Assembly: GCA_035627835.1 (NCBI GenBank)
Contig: DASPKX010000131.1
Span: 1 to 45,970, forward strand
DNA length: 45,970 nt
From: DASPKX01 sp035627835
GTDB lineage: Bacteria; Verrucomicrobiota; Verrucomicrobiia; Limisphaerales; SXQI01
Reading direction: 5' to 3'
In this document: piece after piece, positions 8,618-16,198 of the stretch
How the letters are laid out: each line of letters starts with the position of its first letter
How positions within the stretch are numbered: position 1 is the stretch's first letter
Notes under the pieces: generated by a model
What the model was told of the DNA's origin: nothing
The model's database searches: none
What the model saw: only the letters and a program-made list of their open reading frames with translations
Position numbers and translations under genes: made by a program

Positions 8618-9268
8618 TTATGGGCTGAAGCTGGCCTTAACAACTTGCCCCCGGCTCACCTTCACAGGCTGGGAGAGTGTCCGCTTTTCATCGAGCCAGG
8701 CTTTCAACGTGTATTCGCCAGCAGGGATATTGGTCAGCACGAAGTGACCATTTGTGCTCGTACGGGTGAAATGTGGCGTGTCGAGCACCAGGATGCTCGC
8801 GCGCATGTGCTCGTGGATCTCGCAATAGAGCTTAACCAAGCCCGGCTGGTCGAATGTTATCGACGGTGCTTTCTCCTCTTTTTTGTAGCGACCGAGGTCG
8901 AAACGCTTTGGTTTGGAATAGGAAAAGACGTTGTGGTAATCGTCGTCCAGGTTGGGGAACGCGACGGTCGCGCCTTTCTGCACAGGCAGCACGCTCTCTG
9001 CGAATTGAAAATCTTTCTGCGGCATCACCTGCTGCGGAGCCGCTGTCGAGGGCGCGAAGGCTCCTTCCAGGTACACGATCGCCACAGAAGGCTGAGGGGC
9101 CGCAATGGGGCCGCTGGCTTTAACTTGGTAACGCCCTGCGGAGGCCGCCGGCGCAGATGCCGATGCGGTTAGCGGAACAACTCCTTCAATTGTGCCCCCT
9201 GCGCGTGAGTCATGGAGGGAACCCACAGCGCAAGCCCACAACATCGCGAATGTCACCATGCGGCACAT
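8618..9268 (-). CDS. Exported cupredoxin-like protein (methylamine-utilisation type)
   Basis: Starting at ATG 9268 gives 216 aa with a signal peptide (MCRMVTFAMLWACAVGSL). A cupredoxin fold spans about residues 60-162 with a complete type I copper ligand set: His112 in YHNVFS, then Cys149, His152 and Met155 in CEIHEHM. Residues 165-216 form a small carboxypeptidase-regulatory-like beta domain (STNGHFVLTNIPAGEY). Databases often name such proteins 'methylamine utilization protein', but no methylamine dehydrogenase gene is near. An in-frame TTG at 9304 would overlap the DUF362 gene and precede the signal peptide, so I prefer 9268, 4 nt after that gene's stop. It is probably a periplasmic electron carrier or copper-binding partner of the cyclase sensor. 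Confidence 0.85.
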   Translation of the reverse strand: MCRMVTFAMLWACAVGSLHDSRAGGTIEGVVPLTASASAPAASAGRYQVKASGPIAAPQPSVAIVYLEGAFAPSTAAPQQVMPQKDFQFAESVLPVQKGATVAFPNLDDDYHNVFSYSKPKRFDLGRYKKEEKAPSITFDQPGLVKLYCEIHEHMRASILVLDTPHFTRTSTNGHFVLTNIPAGEYTLKAWLDEKRTLSQPVKVSRGQVVKASFSP

Positions 9269-9272
9269 ACGG

Positions 9273-10679
9273 CTACGCCACCACCGTGCGGGTTTGTTGT
9301 TCAATCGCCCCGACCCAGCCGAAGTGTGGTTTAAAGGCGAAGGTGTCCGTCATCTGCGAAAGCGGCCCTGACCAACTCTCTCGGTTCGCAACTACGGTCA
9401 TTTGCTCTGGTGCAAACGGCACGAAGCTCAAGCTGCGGAAGGTAAACCCATTCCTCAGCAGCCGTATCTTTTCCCAATCAAAGCCCATCACGGTGGCAGC
9501 CGCACAATCCACGGCGAGCGGATGCACACCCGCTATGATCACCCCGCACGGTTTTGCGTCAGGAGCCATGGGGCCGTTGCCTTCGCCGCCCACGATCCCG
9601 TCAACCACCGCGAGGTAACGCAAGGGTTTGCGGCGCGGCTCACCTTTAGAATCGTAGAAGAAAAGGCATTTGTTCAGATCGAGCACCATCCGCCAGCAAG
9701 TGTCGTTGCCATGCCAATTCCCGGAACGAACGACTTTCTGCGTGTCGCCGAAGTACAACCGGCCCACCTTCTTTAATGGCACAAACAGGCGGGACAATCC
9801 CGGGCGATTTCGCAGCCACCGCTTGGCCGCCCCCATCCAACTATGCTCCAGTCGCGCTTTGGTCGTCGCTTTCGGGAATTGATCGCCGCCGTCCTCGGGC
9901 GTTCCCTCCGTGTGATGAGGGAGCCAATTCTTGCGCGCGTTGATGCCCACTAAGTTTTTCAGTGCGCACGTGAGGCCGACCTTCTTATGCGTCTTCAACT
10001 TGGGAATGTTGATCAACACATCGGCATCCATCGGCGTGGCGCAGAGCAGATATTCGTGACGCTCGCCCTGGTGGCGCTCGTTTGTTTCGGCCATGTCGTA
10101 AGATGCGCCGTAGAGCTTCCCTTGCCCGCCGAAAGCCACAAACTCGCTTGCGCTGTTCAGCTTCACGTGTGTGTCGCCAAGCGGGTCGCCCGGAAGCTCC
10201 GTCTTTGCGACGGTCACCCCATCCACCGCATGCCATTCCTCAGGACGAAGATCCAGCAGCGCGATGCGCACGCCTGGAAATTGCGCCGAACAACGGCTCA
10301 CCACGGCGTCGAGTTGGCAATACTCACGCAGCTTTGCAAACGACGAATCGGTCTGGGGGGCGTCGCAAATCGTTATGGAGCCACGCCCCTCCAACTTCGA
10401 AGCCACCCACGCAATCACAGCTTCAATGACCGTTGGGTGCGTGACCACATGCTCCCATTGTCCGGGGCCGGGTCGCCTTTCGTCATGCTCCTTAACCCAA
10501 TTCGGCTTCAGGACCACCTTGTCTCCAGGCTTGATGAAGTTCGGCGGCAACCGCAGAGCGTCGAGCGCGCTGGCCACTTGCTGCCTGATTGCCGCCCGGT
10601 CTCCGTAAGACGGATCGCCAGCCCAAATGCTCACCCGTTCCGGGGTGACATCAGCAAAAAGTTGGTTGGTGGCGAGCAT
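9273..10679 (-). CDS. DUF362 domain protein
   Basis: The 468-aa product shows the DUF362 pattern: GDKVVLKPNWV near residue 52, VVTHPTVIEAVIAWV near 78, ADVLINIPKLKTHKKVGLT near 225, CALKNLVGINARKNW after it, and AVDCAAATVMGFDWEKI in the C-terminal third. DUF362 proteins are often fused or linked to iron-sulfur proteins, but no 4Fe-4S Cys cluster is seen here and no signal peptide is obvious. The biochemical role of the family is not established. It ends 4 nt before the cupredoxin start and begins 31 nt after the TIM-barrel gene, so it is probably co-transcribed with both. Confidence 0.85.
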   Translation of the reverse strand: MLATNQLFADVTPERVSIWAGDPSYGDRAAIRQQVASALDALRLPPNFIKPGDKVVLKPNWVKEHDERRPGPGQWEHVVTHPTVIEAVIAWVASKLEGRGSITICDAPQTDSSFAKLREYCQLDAVVSRCSAQFPGVRIALLDLRPEEWHAVDGVTVAKTELPGDPLGDTHVKLNSASEFVAFGGQGKLYGASYDMAETNERHQGERHEYLLCATPMDADVLINIPKLKTHKKVGLTCALKNLVGINARKNWLPHHTEGTPEDGGDQFPKATTKARLEHSWMGAAKRWLRNRPGLSRLFVPLKKVGRLYFGDTQKVVRSGNWHGNDTCWRMVLDLNKCLFFYDSKGEPRRKPLRYLAVVDGIVGGEGNGPMAPDAKPCGVIIAGVHPLAVDCAAATVMGFDWEKIRLLRNGFTFRSLSFVPFAPEQMTVVANRESWSGPLSQMTDTFAFKPHFGWVGAIEQQTRTVVA

Positions 10680-10710
10680 TGCTTGCAGCGCAGTGACGCC
10701 GGAGAATAGC

Positions 10711-11523
10711 CTACGCGAACGTCTGCTTCAAATACCTTAAACTGCGCGTGGCAATCTCCTCGGGGCCTTCATCAAAGTTGAAAACCTCCACCGAAACCAC
10801 CCCGGCATACCCGACCTTCCGCAGCGCAGCCGCAATTGGCCGAAAATCCACTTCCCCAAACCCCGGGCCTTTGAGGTTCTTATCGTTCGCGTGGAAGTAA
10901 GCGAACTTCCCCGCCGAATCCTCAATAATCTGCGGAATCGCCTTTTCCTCGGAGGACATCGCTTTCACATCCAGGATGACCTGGAAATGTTTGCTGGCGA
11001 ATTGTTCCGTAAAGCGAATGGCTTCCTCAGCAGTGTTAATGAAATTCGTCTCTAATGGCGCGAGTGGCTCCAAGCACAACACTATACCGCGCTCCTCGGC
11101 CCGCTTCACCGCTGGTCGAAACACTTCCGTCGCGTGACGCCAACCCTCCGCGTGCGTGACGCCTTCCAGGAGATTTCTCTGCTTCGGCGAGCCAACTACA
11201 ATACGGGTGCCGCCAATGTCCGCGCAGAAATTCACGAGATCCACGAAGTAAGCGGATGTCTTTTGCCGCACTTCCGCGTCTGGATGCGTGAGATGCAGGC
11301 CTTCCGTTTGCACGAGCACCCAATGGATGCCAGTGATTTCCAGGTTATGCTCCCGGGCAAGTTCACGAATGTGCTCACGCTGCGACGGCGTGATTTCGAG
11401 GACAGATTTTGCGAGCGTGAATGGCGCGATTTCCAGGCCATCATAGCCGGCGGCCGCCACAAACGGCATCACCTGCTCGAGCTTCCAGTTTTGGAAGATC
11501 TCGTTGCAAATCGCGAACTTCAT
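10711..11523 (-). CDS. Sugar phosphate isomerase/epimerase-like TIM-barrel protein
   Basis: This 270-aa single-domain protein matches the xylose isomerase-like TIM-barrel superfamily. Visible elements are YDGLEIAPFTLA near residue 28, EITGIHWVL near 62, GIVLCLEPLAPLETNF near 145, FQVILDVKAMSSEE near 181, YFHANDKNLKGPGFGEVDF near 208 and VSVEVFNFDEGPEEIA near 243. The Glu/Asp/His/Glu in these strands are the expected metal ligands. The substrate is not predictable; relatives act on keto-sugars, inosose or hydroxypyruvate. It is the first gene of the minus-strand run that ends at 3828 and lies just after the ThuA terminator. A TTTAAT hexamer 9 nt before the ATG could be its own -10 box, implying a very short leader. 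Confidence 0.85.
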   Translation of the reverse strand: MKFAICNEIFQNWKLEQVMPFVAAAGYDGLEIAPFTLAKSVLEITPSQREHIRELAREHNLEITGIHWVLVQTEGLHLTHPDAEVRQKTSAYFVDLVNFCADIGGTRIVVGSPKQRNLLEGVTHAEGWRHATEVFRPAVKRAEERGIVLCLEPLAPLETNFINTAEEAIRFTEQFASKHFQVILDVKAMSSEEKAIPQIIEDSAGKFAYFHANDKNLKGPGFGEVDFRPIAAALRKVGYAGVVSVEVFNFDEGPEEIATRSLRYLKQTFA

Positions 11524-11544
11524 TCAGCCCACATTAAAGAAAGA

Positions 11545-11584
11545 GCGCCCCTTGCCTGCAAGCGAATCATCAGGCAAGGGGCGC
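11545..11584 (-). terminator. Rho-independent terminator of the DUF1080-ThuA operon
   Basis: A perfect 14-bp inverted repeat (GCGCCCCTTGCCTG / CAGGCAAGGGGCGC) with a 12-nt loop is followed, reading on the minus strand, by CTCTTTCTTTAA. It lies 17 nt after the ThuA stop at 11602. Confidence 0.85.
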
Positions 11585-11601
11585 ACAGAAGCGCAGAGAG
11601 G

Positions 11602-12357
11602 TTATTTGCCCGCAGCCCAAACAACGCCGCGCGCCAGCAAGTTGATGAACACCGGGTCGCGGAATGTGTCATCCGAATGCCCGTAAGTGGTCCCGAACAC
11701 CCGCGTTCCTTTGTAATCGTTCACCCACACCACCGGTTGCTCCTCCTTCGTGTTCTCGCTCACGGACGTCGCAAGAGCCTTTGCGGAGGGCCAAAGCTTC
11801 TTGATGATGTAAAGCTCGTCCTTCGGAGTCACCCAATCCTTAGGAAAGCCCTTCATCGTTGGATGATCGGCCGCCACAATCTTCACCGGGTAACGGCTCT
11901 GGTGCTCATGATGCGTCGAAGTCACCCCCAGAAGCTCGCGCCAATCATCGAACTTCGCCGCGCGATAAGTGTGCATCGCGCAATGCACCACCACCGCCGG
12001 CTTTCCGGCTGCGTGTGCTGAAGTGATTTTCTTTACATACTCAGCGTTATCCGTGTCCGCGAAGCACTCATTGTGCACCACCACGTCGTATGGCTTCGCC
12101 CAGTCTTTGTTCTCGTAAAGAGAGATTTGCGCGCGCGTTCCTGTGCCGCCCTCATTCACCACCGTCCAGGTCACATCCGCCTGCTTTGACACACCATTGG
12201 TCATTGCTTCGGACTGGAACTTGTAATTATGGCAGCAGCCCCCCGTGATCAGCAGCGCCTTGATCGGCGTGCCCGAGTAGAGTTTGTCCGCCGCGAAAGC
12301 GTTGAGCGTGGTGGCCAGTGCGAGAAGTGCGAGCAAACGTTTCATAAAGCGTCTCAT
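11602..12357 (-). CDS. ThuA-like exported protein
   Basis: The 251-aa protein has a signal peptide (MKRLLALLALATTLNAFA) and a flavodoxin/glutamine-amidotransferase-like ThuA domain. The domain shows ALLITGGCCHNY near residue 35, YDVVVHNECFAD near 89, PAVVVHCAMHTYR near 118, HHEHQSRYPVKI near 147 and GTRVFGTTYGHSDDTFRDP near 217. ThuA is tied to trehalose and related disaccharide use in rhizobia, and the domain occurs widely beside keto-sugar enzymes. ATG 12357 overlaps the upstream DUF1080 stop (ATGA); a second ATG at 12345 also precedes the signal peptide. The pair looks like a two-gene periplasmic sugar-processing operon closed by the terminator at 11545-11584. Confidence 0.92.
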   Translation of the reverse strand: MRRFMKRLLALLALATTLNAFAADKLYSGTPIKALLITGGCCHNYKFQSEAMTNGVSKQADVTWTVVNEGGTGTRAQISLYENKDWAKPYDVVVHNECFADTDNAEYVKKITSAHAAGKPAVVVHCAMHTYRAAKFDDWRELLGVTSTHHEHQSRYPVKIVAADHPTMKGFPKDWVTPKDELYIIKKLWPSAKALATSVSENTKEEQPVVWVNDYKGTRVFGTTYGHSDDTFRDPVFINLLARGVVWAAGK

Positions 12358-13055
12358 TGCAATTTGCGGAGCCAGATATTGCGGTAACGAACCGGATTCC
12401 CATGATCCTGCAGCACCAGCGGGCCTTTCTGCGCAACGCCTTTGAACATCGCTGCCGTCGTGGCGTCACCCGGAATCGGTGTGTGATCCTGGACTAAGAT
12501 TCCGTTGTGCAACACCGTGAACGAGCCGGGCTGCACCTTCCCATCCGCGCCGGTCTTCGGGGCGCGGAAAATGATGTCATACGTCTGCCACTCACCCGGT
12601 TTCCGCGACGCATTCACCAGTGGCGCTGAATGCAGGTAAAACGCGCCCGCCTGCCCTTTCGGATAAGTCTTGTTCTCGTACGAATCCAGCACCTGGATTT
12701 CATACCGGCCTTGCAAATACACACCCGAATTCCCCCGCCCCTGGTCAGAACCTTTGACTTCCTTTGGCGTGGCCCACTCCACATGCAACTGGCAATCGCC
12801 AAACTCCTCCTTGGTCACAAGGCTGCCTGTCCCATTCACCTCTATGGCCCCGTCGGCCACCTTCCACTGCGCCTCCCCGCCTTTGTCTGACTTCCACTTC
12901 GACGCATCCTTCCCATCGAACAGCACGATGGCATCCGAAGGCGGTGGGCCTGGATTAATGACAGTAGGTTCTGGATCCTTGGCATCCGCAGCAAACGCGC
13001 CAAACGAAAAGGCAACAACAGCTGCGGCCACAGCAAATCTGCAAGAGAGCTTCAT
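12354..13055 (-). CDS. DUF1080 family exported protein (3-keto-disaccharide hydrolase-like)
   Basis: The 233-aa protein has a signal peptide ending in AFA near residue 22, followed by a concanavalin-like DUF1080 domain. The domain shows IVLFDGKDASKWKS near residue 44, WKVADGAIEV, QLHVEWATP, GRGNSGVYLQGRYEIQVLDS near 107, and a terminal PVRYRNIWLRKL. Studied members hydrolyse 3-keto-glycosides, working with Gfo/Idh/MocA-type oxidoreductases. Its stop overlaps the ThuA start by 4 nt. A separate Tat-exported Gfo/Idh/MocA gene lies at 41625, unlinked. The substrate here is unknown. Confidence 0.93.
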   Translation of the reverse strand: MKLSCRFAVAAAVVAFSFGAFAADAKDPEPTVINPGPPPSDAIVLFDGKDASKWKSDKGGEAQWKVADGAIEVNGTGSLVTKEEFGDCQLHVEWATPKEVKGSDQGRGNSGVYLQGRYEIQVLDSYENKTYPKGQAGAFYLHSAPLVNASRKPGEWQTYDIIFRAPKTGADGKVQPGSFTVLHNGILVQDHTPIPGDATTAAMFKGVAQKGPLVLQDHGNPVRYRNIWLRKLQ

Positions 13056-13211
13056 AGGCTAGTCCCGCCCATGCTGCGCCAAATACCGACGGTGTTCAAC
13101 ATCCGCTTTGGGCAACACTGCGTTAAAAAAAGTAGCAGGTCGGCAGGCTATAATCTTCGACTTCGAGGATTGTGCAGACAGAATTGATTGTGAATTGCGA
13201 AAGATTGTCTT

Positions 13212-13772
13212 TCACGCAGACTGCTTCTTCCGCCACTGGTCGTAGTAGTAGAGGGCGACGACTACGAGGGAGTGGCCGATCCGGCCTTTGGCAATGAGGT
13301 CGTGGACGGCTTCGGGTTCAACCAGCGTCGTGGCCAAGTCCTCAGTTTGATCCAGGTGGAGCTTGTGCTTTAGCTCGCAACCACGAACCAACACCGTGTA
13401 GCAGAGGTTGTTCATGATCGCTGGGTTCGGGAAAGTCTGGCCGATCAACTCAGCGCTGGTGCCTTCGTAGCCGGTTTCCTCGCGCAGTTCGCGCACGGCT
13501 GTTTCCACGGGCGAGGTGTCTTCCGGATCCATCATGCCGCCGGGCGCTTCGAGTTCCACCGTGTCGCTCCCGTGGCGGTATTGCTCGACCATCACCAGCT
13601 TGTTGTCGGTGGTGAGCGCAATGACGGTGACCCAATTGACCGCTTCAAGGATGTAGAAGTCGTGGGCTTCCCCTGTGCGGGGTGAAACTTTAATATCAGA
13701 TCGGATCTTGAAGATGCGGTAGTCGCCGGCGGGTTTGGACCCGAGCGACTTCCATTTTTCAACCGAACTCAT
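13212..13772 (-). CDS. NUDIX hydrolase (ADP-ribose pyrophosphatase-like)
   Basis: The 186-aa enzyme carries a NUDIX box, from GGMMDPED to RELREETGYEG near residues 83-107. An N-terminal segment (YRIFKIRSDIKVSPRTGEAHDFYILE) matches ADP-ribose/ADP-sugar pyrophosphatases. Between the glycine and the REUXEE core there is one residue more than in the consensus GX5EX7REUXEEXGU, with Asp near the first Glu position. The REXXEE metal ligands are intact. The gene follows the small 13776-13982 gene by 3 nt, and the cyclophilin precedes both, so these three form one minus-strand operon. It probably cleans up ADP-ribose or a similar nucleotide sugar. Confidence 0.9.
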   Translation of the reverse strand: MSSVEKWKSLGSKPAGDYRIFKIRSDIKVSPRTGEAHDFYILEAVNWVTVIALTTDNKLVMVEQYRHGSDTVELEAPGGMMDPEDTSPVETAVRELREETGYEGTSAELIGQTFPNPAIMNNLCYTVLVRGCELKHKLHLDQTEDLATTLVEPEAVHDLIAKGRIGHSLVVVALYYYDQWRKKQSA

Positions 13773-13775
13773 GTG

Positions 13776-13982
13776 CTAAAACCCTCGCTCTTTGGCTGAC
13801 CAACCTTGCTGCATCAAGCCAATCAGATGGGACAAGGCCTGGTCGTAAGTTTGGCCTTTCTCAGCCGCGAGTTGTTTGGCCCGTTTGTCTAATTGTGCGG
13901 CCATCTCCTCACATTTGTGAGCGGGCGCGCCCATGGCCTGAAGGGCCATAGCCAAGGCCGCGAGGGTCTCGTTCTGGTTCAT
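13776..13982 (-). CDS. Small helical protein of unknown function, 68 aa
   Basis: The product is a short, soluble, Ala/Gln/Lys-rich and probably all-helical protein, beginning MNQNETLAALAMALQAMGAP and ending in QQGWSAKERGF. I do not recognise the family. It is supported as a gene by its position: its ATG shares one base with the cyclophilin stop (TGATG) and it ends 3 nt before the NUDIX start, so it sits inside a tight three-gene operon. Confidence 0.7.
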   Translation of the reverse strand: MNQNETLAALAMALQAMGAPAHKCEEMAAQLDKRAKQLAAEKGQTYDQALSHLIGLMQQGWSAKERGF

Positions 13983-14491
13983 CAGCCCTGCGGATCCGCC
14001 ACGATTTCGACCTTCGTGACTTCGATGCGATTAGTCGGCTTGCTTCGTTCGCCGCCGCCGCCCCAAGTGGTTGGGGTGTCACCAATCTTGCCGAGCACGT
14101 CGTCGCCGCGGATCAATTCACCGAACGCGGTGTATTGCTTGTCGAGAAAACGCGCGTCTGCGAGGCAGATGAAGAATTGGCTGCCAGCTGAGTTTGGATC
14201 CTGCGAGCGGGCCATGGAGATCACGCCGCGCACATGCGGGCGGTCGTTGAACTCGGCTTTGACCTTGTGCCCAGGGCCGCCAGTGCCGACAGCGGGATGA
14301 TCCGGCTCTTTGCTGAGCGGGTCGCCACCTTGGATCATAAACCCCTTAACGATGCGATGAAACGCGGTGCCATCGTAGAACCCTTTCTTCGCCAGCGTCT
14401 TGAAATTCTCAACTGTCTTTGGCGCAACGTCAGGCCAGAATTTTATCACCAGGTCCCCAAGTGAGGTATGCAGCACTGCAACTTCGTTCAT
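13982..14491 (-). CDS. Peptidyl-prolyl cis-trans isomerase, cyclophilin type (cytoplasmic)
   Basis: The 169-aa product has no signal peptide and is a single cyclophilin domain: GDLVIKFWPDVAPKTVENF near residue 11, FYDGTAFHRIVKGFMIQGGDP near 38, GVISMARSQDPNSAGSQFFICL near 89 and YTAFGELIRGDDVL near 120. The Arg, Phe-Met-Gln and Gln-Phe-Phe catalytic elements are present. It acts on proline peptide bonds during protein folding. It heads the operon with the 68-aa protein and NUDIX gene and lies back to back with a second, exported cyclophilin across a 93-nt gap. Confidence 0.95.
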   Translation of the reverse strand: MNEVAVLHTSLGDLVIKFWPDVAPKTVENFKTLAKKGFYDGTAFHRIVKGFMIQGGDPLSKEPDHPAVGTGGPGHKVKAEFNDRPHVRGVISMARSQDPNSAGSQFFICLADARFLDKQYTAFGELIRGDDVLGKIGDTPTTWGGGGERSKPTNRIEVTKVEIVADPQG

Positions 14492-14584
14492 ATCGTTAGT
14501 CCCTTAGATTGACCTTGCTCCGGCTGGGCCGAAAGTCAAAAAACCTTTTGCGCCCTCGAAAAATGGTCCATAATAGGCGCAGGT

Positions 14585-15211
14585 ATGAAACGCTTTTTGG
14601 TTCTACTCGCAGCGCTGCTCGCCTTCCCAATGCTCGCAGCTGAAGGAGACAAAAAAATGGCCGACGGAGTTTACGCTGAAATCGACACCACCAAGGGAAA
14701 AATTCTTCTCAAACTGGAATATGAGAAGACCCCATTAACTGTGGCCAACTTCGTTGGTCTCGCTGAAGGCACCAAGAACTACGCCAAGACCCCCGGCGAA
14801 GCGCCTGCCGCACAAAATAAACCTTTCTACGACGGGGTGAAGTTCCATCGCGTCATTAAGGATTTCATGATCCAGACCGGCGACCCTCAAGGCACCGGCC
14901 GCGGTGGTCCAGGCTACCGTTTCCGCGACGAGATCGACCCTTCACTCAAGCATGACCGCCCCGGCATCCTCTCCATGGCGAATGCGGGCCCAGCCACGAA
15001 CGGCAGCCAGTTCTTTATCACCCACGTCCCGACCCCGCACCTCGATGGCAAGCACGCGGTGTTTGGCTCCGTGGTTGAAGGCCAGGATGTCGTGAACAAG
15101 ATCGAGCAAGGCGACTCGATCAAAACCATCAAAATCCTCCGCGTCGGCGAGAAAGCCAAAGCTTTCAAAGGCGACGAAGCGGAATTTCAGAAGCACTTGA
15201 AGAAGAGCTAA
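14585..15211 (+). CDS. Peptidyl-prolyl cis-trans isomerase, cyclophilin type (exported)
   Basis: The 208-aa protein has a cleavable signal peptide (MKRFLVLLAALLAFPMLA) and one cyclophilin domain. Visible motifs are GKILLKLEYEKTPLTVANFV near residue 38, FYDGVKFHRVIKDFMIQTGDP near 80, GILSMANAGPATNGSQFFITHV near 122 and HAVFGSVVEGQDVV near 157. A longer loop (AEGTKNYAKTPGEAPAAQ) distinguishes it from the cytoplasmic paralogue next door. It probably assists folding in the periplasm. It is followed by a strong terminator, so it is a single-gene unit. Confidence 0.95.
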   Translation: MKRFLVLLAALLAFPMLAAEGDKKMADGVYAEIDTTKGKILLKLEYEKTPLTVANFVGLAEGTKNYAKTPGEAPAAQNKPFYDGVKFHRVIKDFMIQTGDPQGTGRGGPGYRFRDEIDPSLKHDRPGILSMANAGPATNGSQFFITHVPTPHLDGKHAVFGSVVEGQDVVNKIEQGDSIKTIKILRVGEKAKAFKGDEAEFQKHLKKS

Positions 15212-15239
15212 GCGCTGCCTGACATTTTTACAAATGGAG

Positions 15240-15267
15240 GAGCCCGCTTCGGCGGGCTCTTTCGTTT
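15240..15267 (+). terminator. Rho-independent terminator after the exported cyclophilin
   Basis: GAGCCCGC and GCGGGCTC form an 8-bp stem closed by a stable TTCG tetraloop and followed by TTTCGTTT, 28 nt after the stop codon. The minus side has a weaker T-rich tail and may also serve the convergent GT2 gene. Confidence 0.9.
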
Positions 15268-15394
15268 AAAAAATGAGCGGCCTCACTCGAGGCCGCTACG
15301 ACAACCACAATACAAAACAAAACAGACAGTCCCCTTGCGGAGACAATCCTGTTCTACCGAATCGTCAATTGGCGGAAATCAGGGAAAACCTGAA

Positions 15395-16141
15395 TCAGAG
15401 GTCGCGTGGCCGTGGGTTGCGGTCGAAATTGTTCTGTGCCCAAAGACGCCAGACCATCACCAGCGCTTCGCGCACGATCTTTTTGGACATCTTCGACCGC
15501 CCATGAAACCGGTCGGTAAAAACAATGGGCACCTCGGCAATGCGCAGGCCGCGCCGCCAGATGATGTGGCTCATCTCGATCTGGAAGCTATAACCGTTCG
15601 ACCGAATGGCGTTTAGATCGATCTGCTCCAGCGTCTTTCGCCGAAAGCATTTGAACCCACCTGTCGGATCGCTAAACGGCATGCCGGTAATAACTTGCAC
15701 GTACTTGGCCGCGCCGAGGCTCAGCATCAGACGGTTCAGCGGCCAGTTAATGACGCGGATGCCATTCGAGTAACGCGAGCCGAGGACGAGATCCGCATTT
15801 TCGGCGGCGGCCAGAAATGCGGGAATGTCGTCAGGGTTGTGCGAGAGATCGCCGTCCATCTCGAAGATGAATTCGTAACCCCGCTGCAAAGCCCACGCGA
15901 ACCCGGCGCAGTAGGCGCGGCCTAAGCCGTTCTTCTCGGCGCGATGTAGGACGTGGATGCGCGGATTCTCACGCGCATAGGACTCTGCGAGCTGGCCAGT
16001 ACCGTCAGGTGAATTGTCATCGACGATGAGTAGATCAACCTTCACCGGCAGGCCCATGACGCGGCTGACAACTTGCGGAAGGTTCTCCCGCTCGTTGTAA
16101 GTTGGAACCACGACGATGGTCTGCGATGGCGCCTCTGGCAT
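15395..16141 (-). CDS. DPM1-like polyprenol-phosphate glycosyltransferase (GT2)
   Basis: The 248-aa protein starts MPEAPSQTIVVVPTYNEREN and shows LLIVDDNSPDGTGQLAE near residue 38, GLGRAYCAGFAWALQRGY near 72, FEMDGDLSHNP (catalytic DxD) near 92, DLVLGSRYSNG near 118, and FSDPTGGFKCFRR near 156. This matches polyprenol monophosphomannose/glucose synthases (DPM1 type) without a C-terminal membrane anchor. It should charge a lipid carrier phosphate with a sugar from a nucleotide donor. ATG 16141 is preferred over an in-frame GTG at 16162. It follows the esterase gene by about 57 nt in the same direction and is probably co-transcribed with it. Confidence 0.92.
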   Translation of the reverse strand: MPEAPSQTIVVVPTYNERENLPQVVSRVMGLPVKVDLLIVDDNSPDGTGQLAESYARENPRIHVLHRAEKNGLGRAYCAGFAWALQRGYEFIFEMDGDLSHNPDDIPAFLAAAENADLVLGSRYSNGIRVINWPLNRLMLSLGAAKYVQVITGMPFSDPTGGFKCFRRKTLEQIDLNAIRSNGYSFQIEMSHIIWRRGLRIAEVPIVFTDRFHGRSKMSKKIVREALVMVWRLWAQNNFDRNPRPRDL

Positions 16142-16198
16142 GTCGGGGAGACAAATACGCACCGGTGCGGCTTAAAACAAGCAACGTTTGCCGGAGAC

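Noticed and set aside
8618..9304. TTG 9304 as start of the cupredoxin gene
   Set aside because: It would overlap the DUF362 gene and put 12 polar residues before the signal peptide; ATG 9268 fits both the gene spacing and the signal peptide better.
11134..12021. Plus-strand open frame of about 295 codons
   Set aside because: It crosses the epimerase gene, the terminator and the ThuA gene on the opposite strand and shows no domain or start signal.
13056..13211. Terminator or gene in the gap between DUF1080 and NUDIX
   Set aside because: There is a run of seven A and an imperfect hairpin near 13152-13171, but they are not arranged as a terminator, and no gene is visible.
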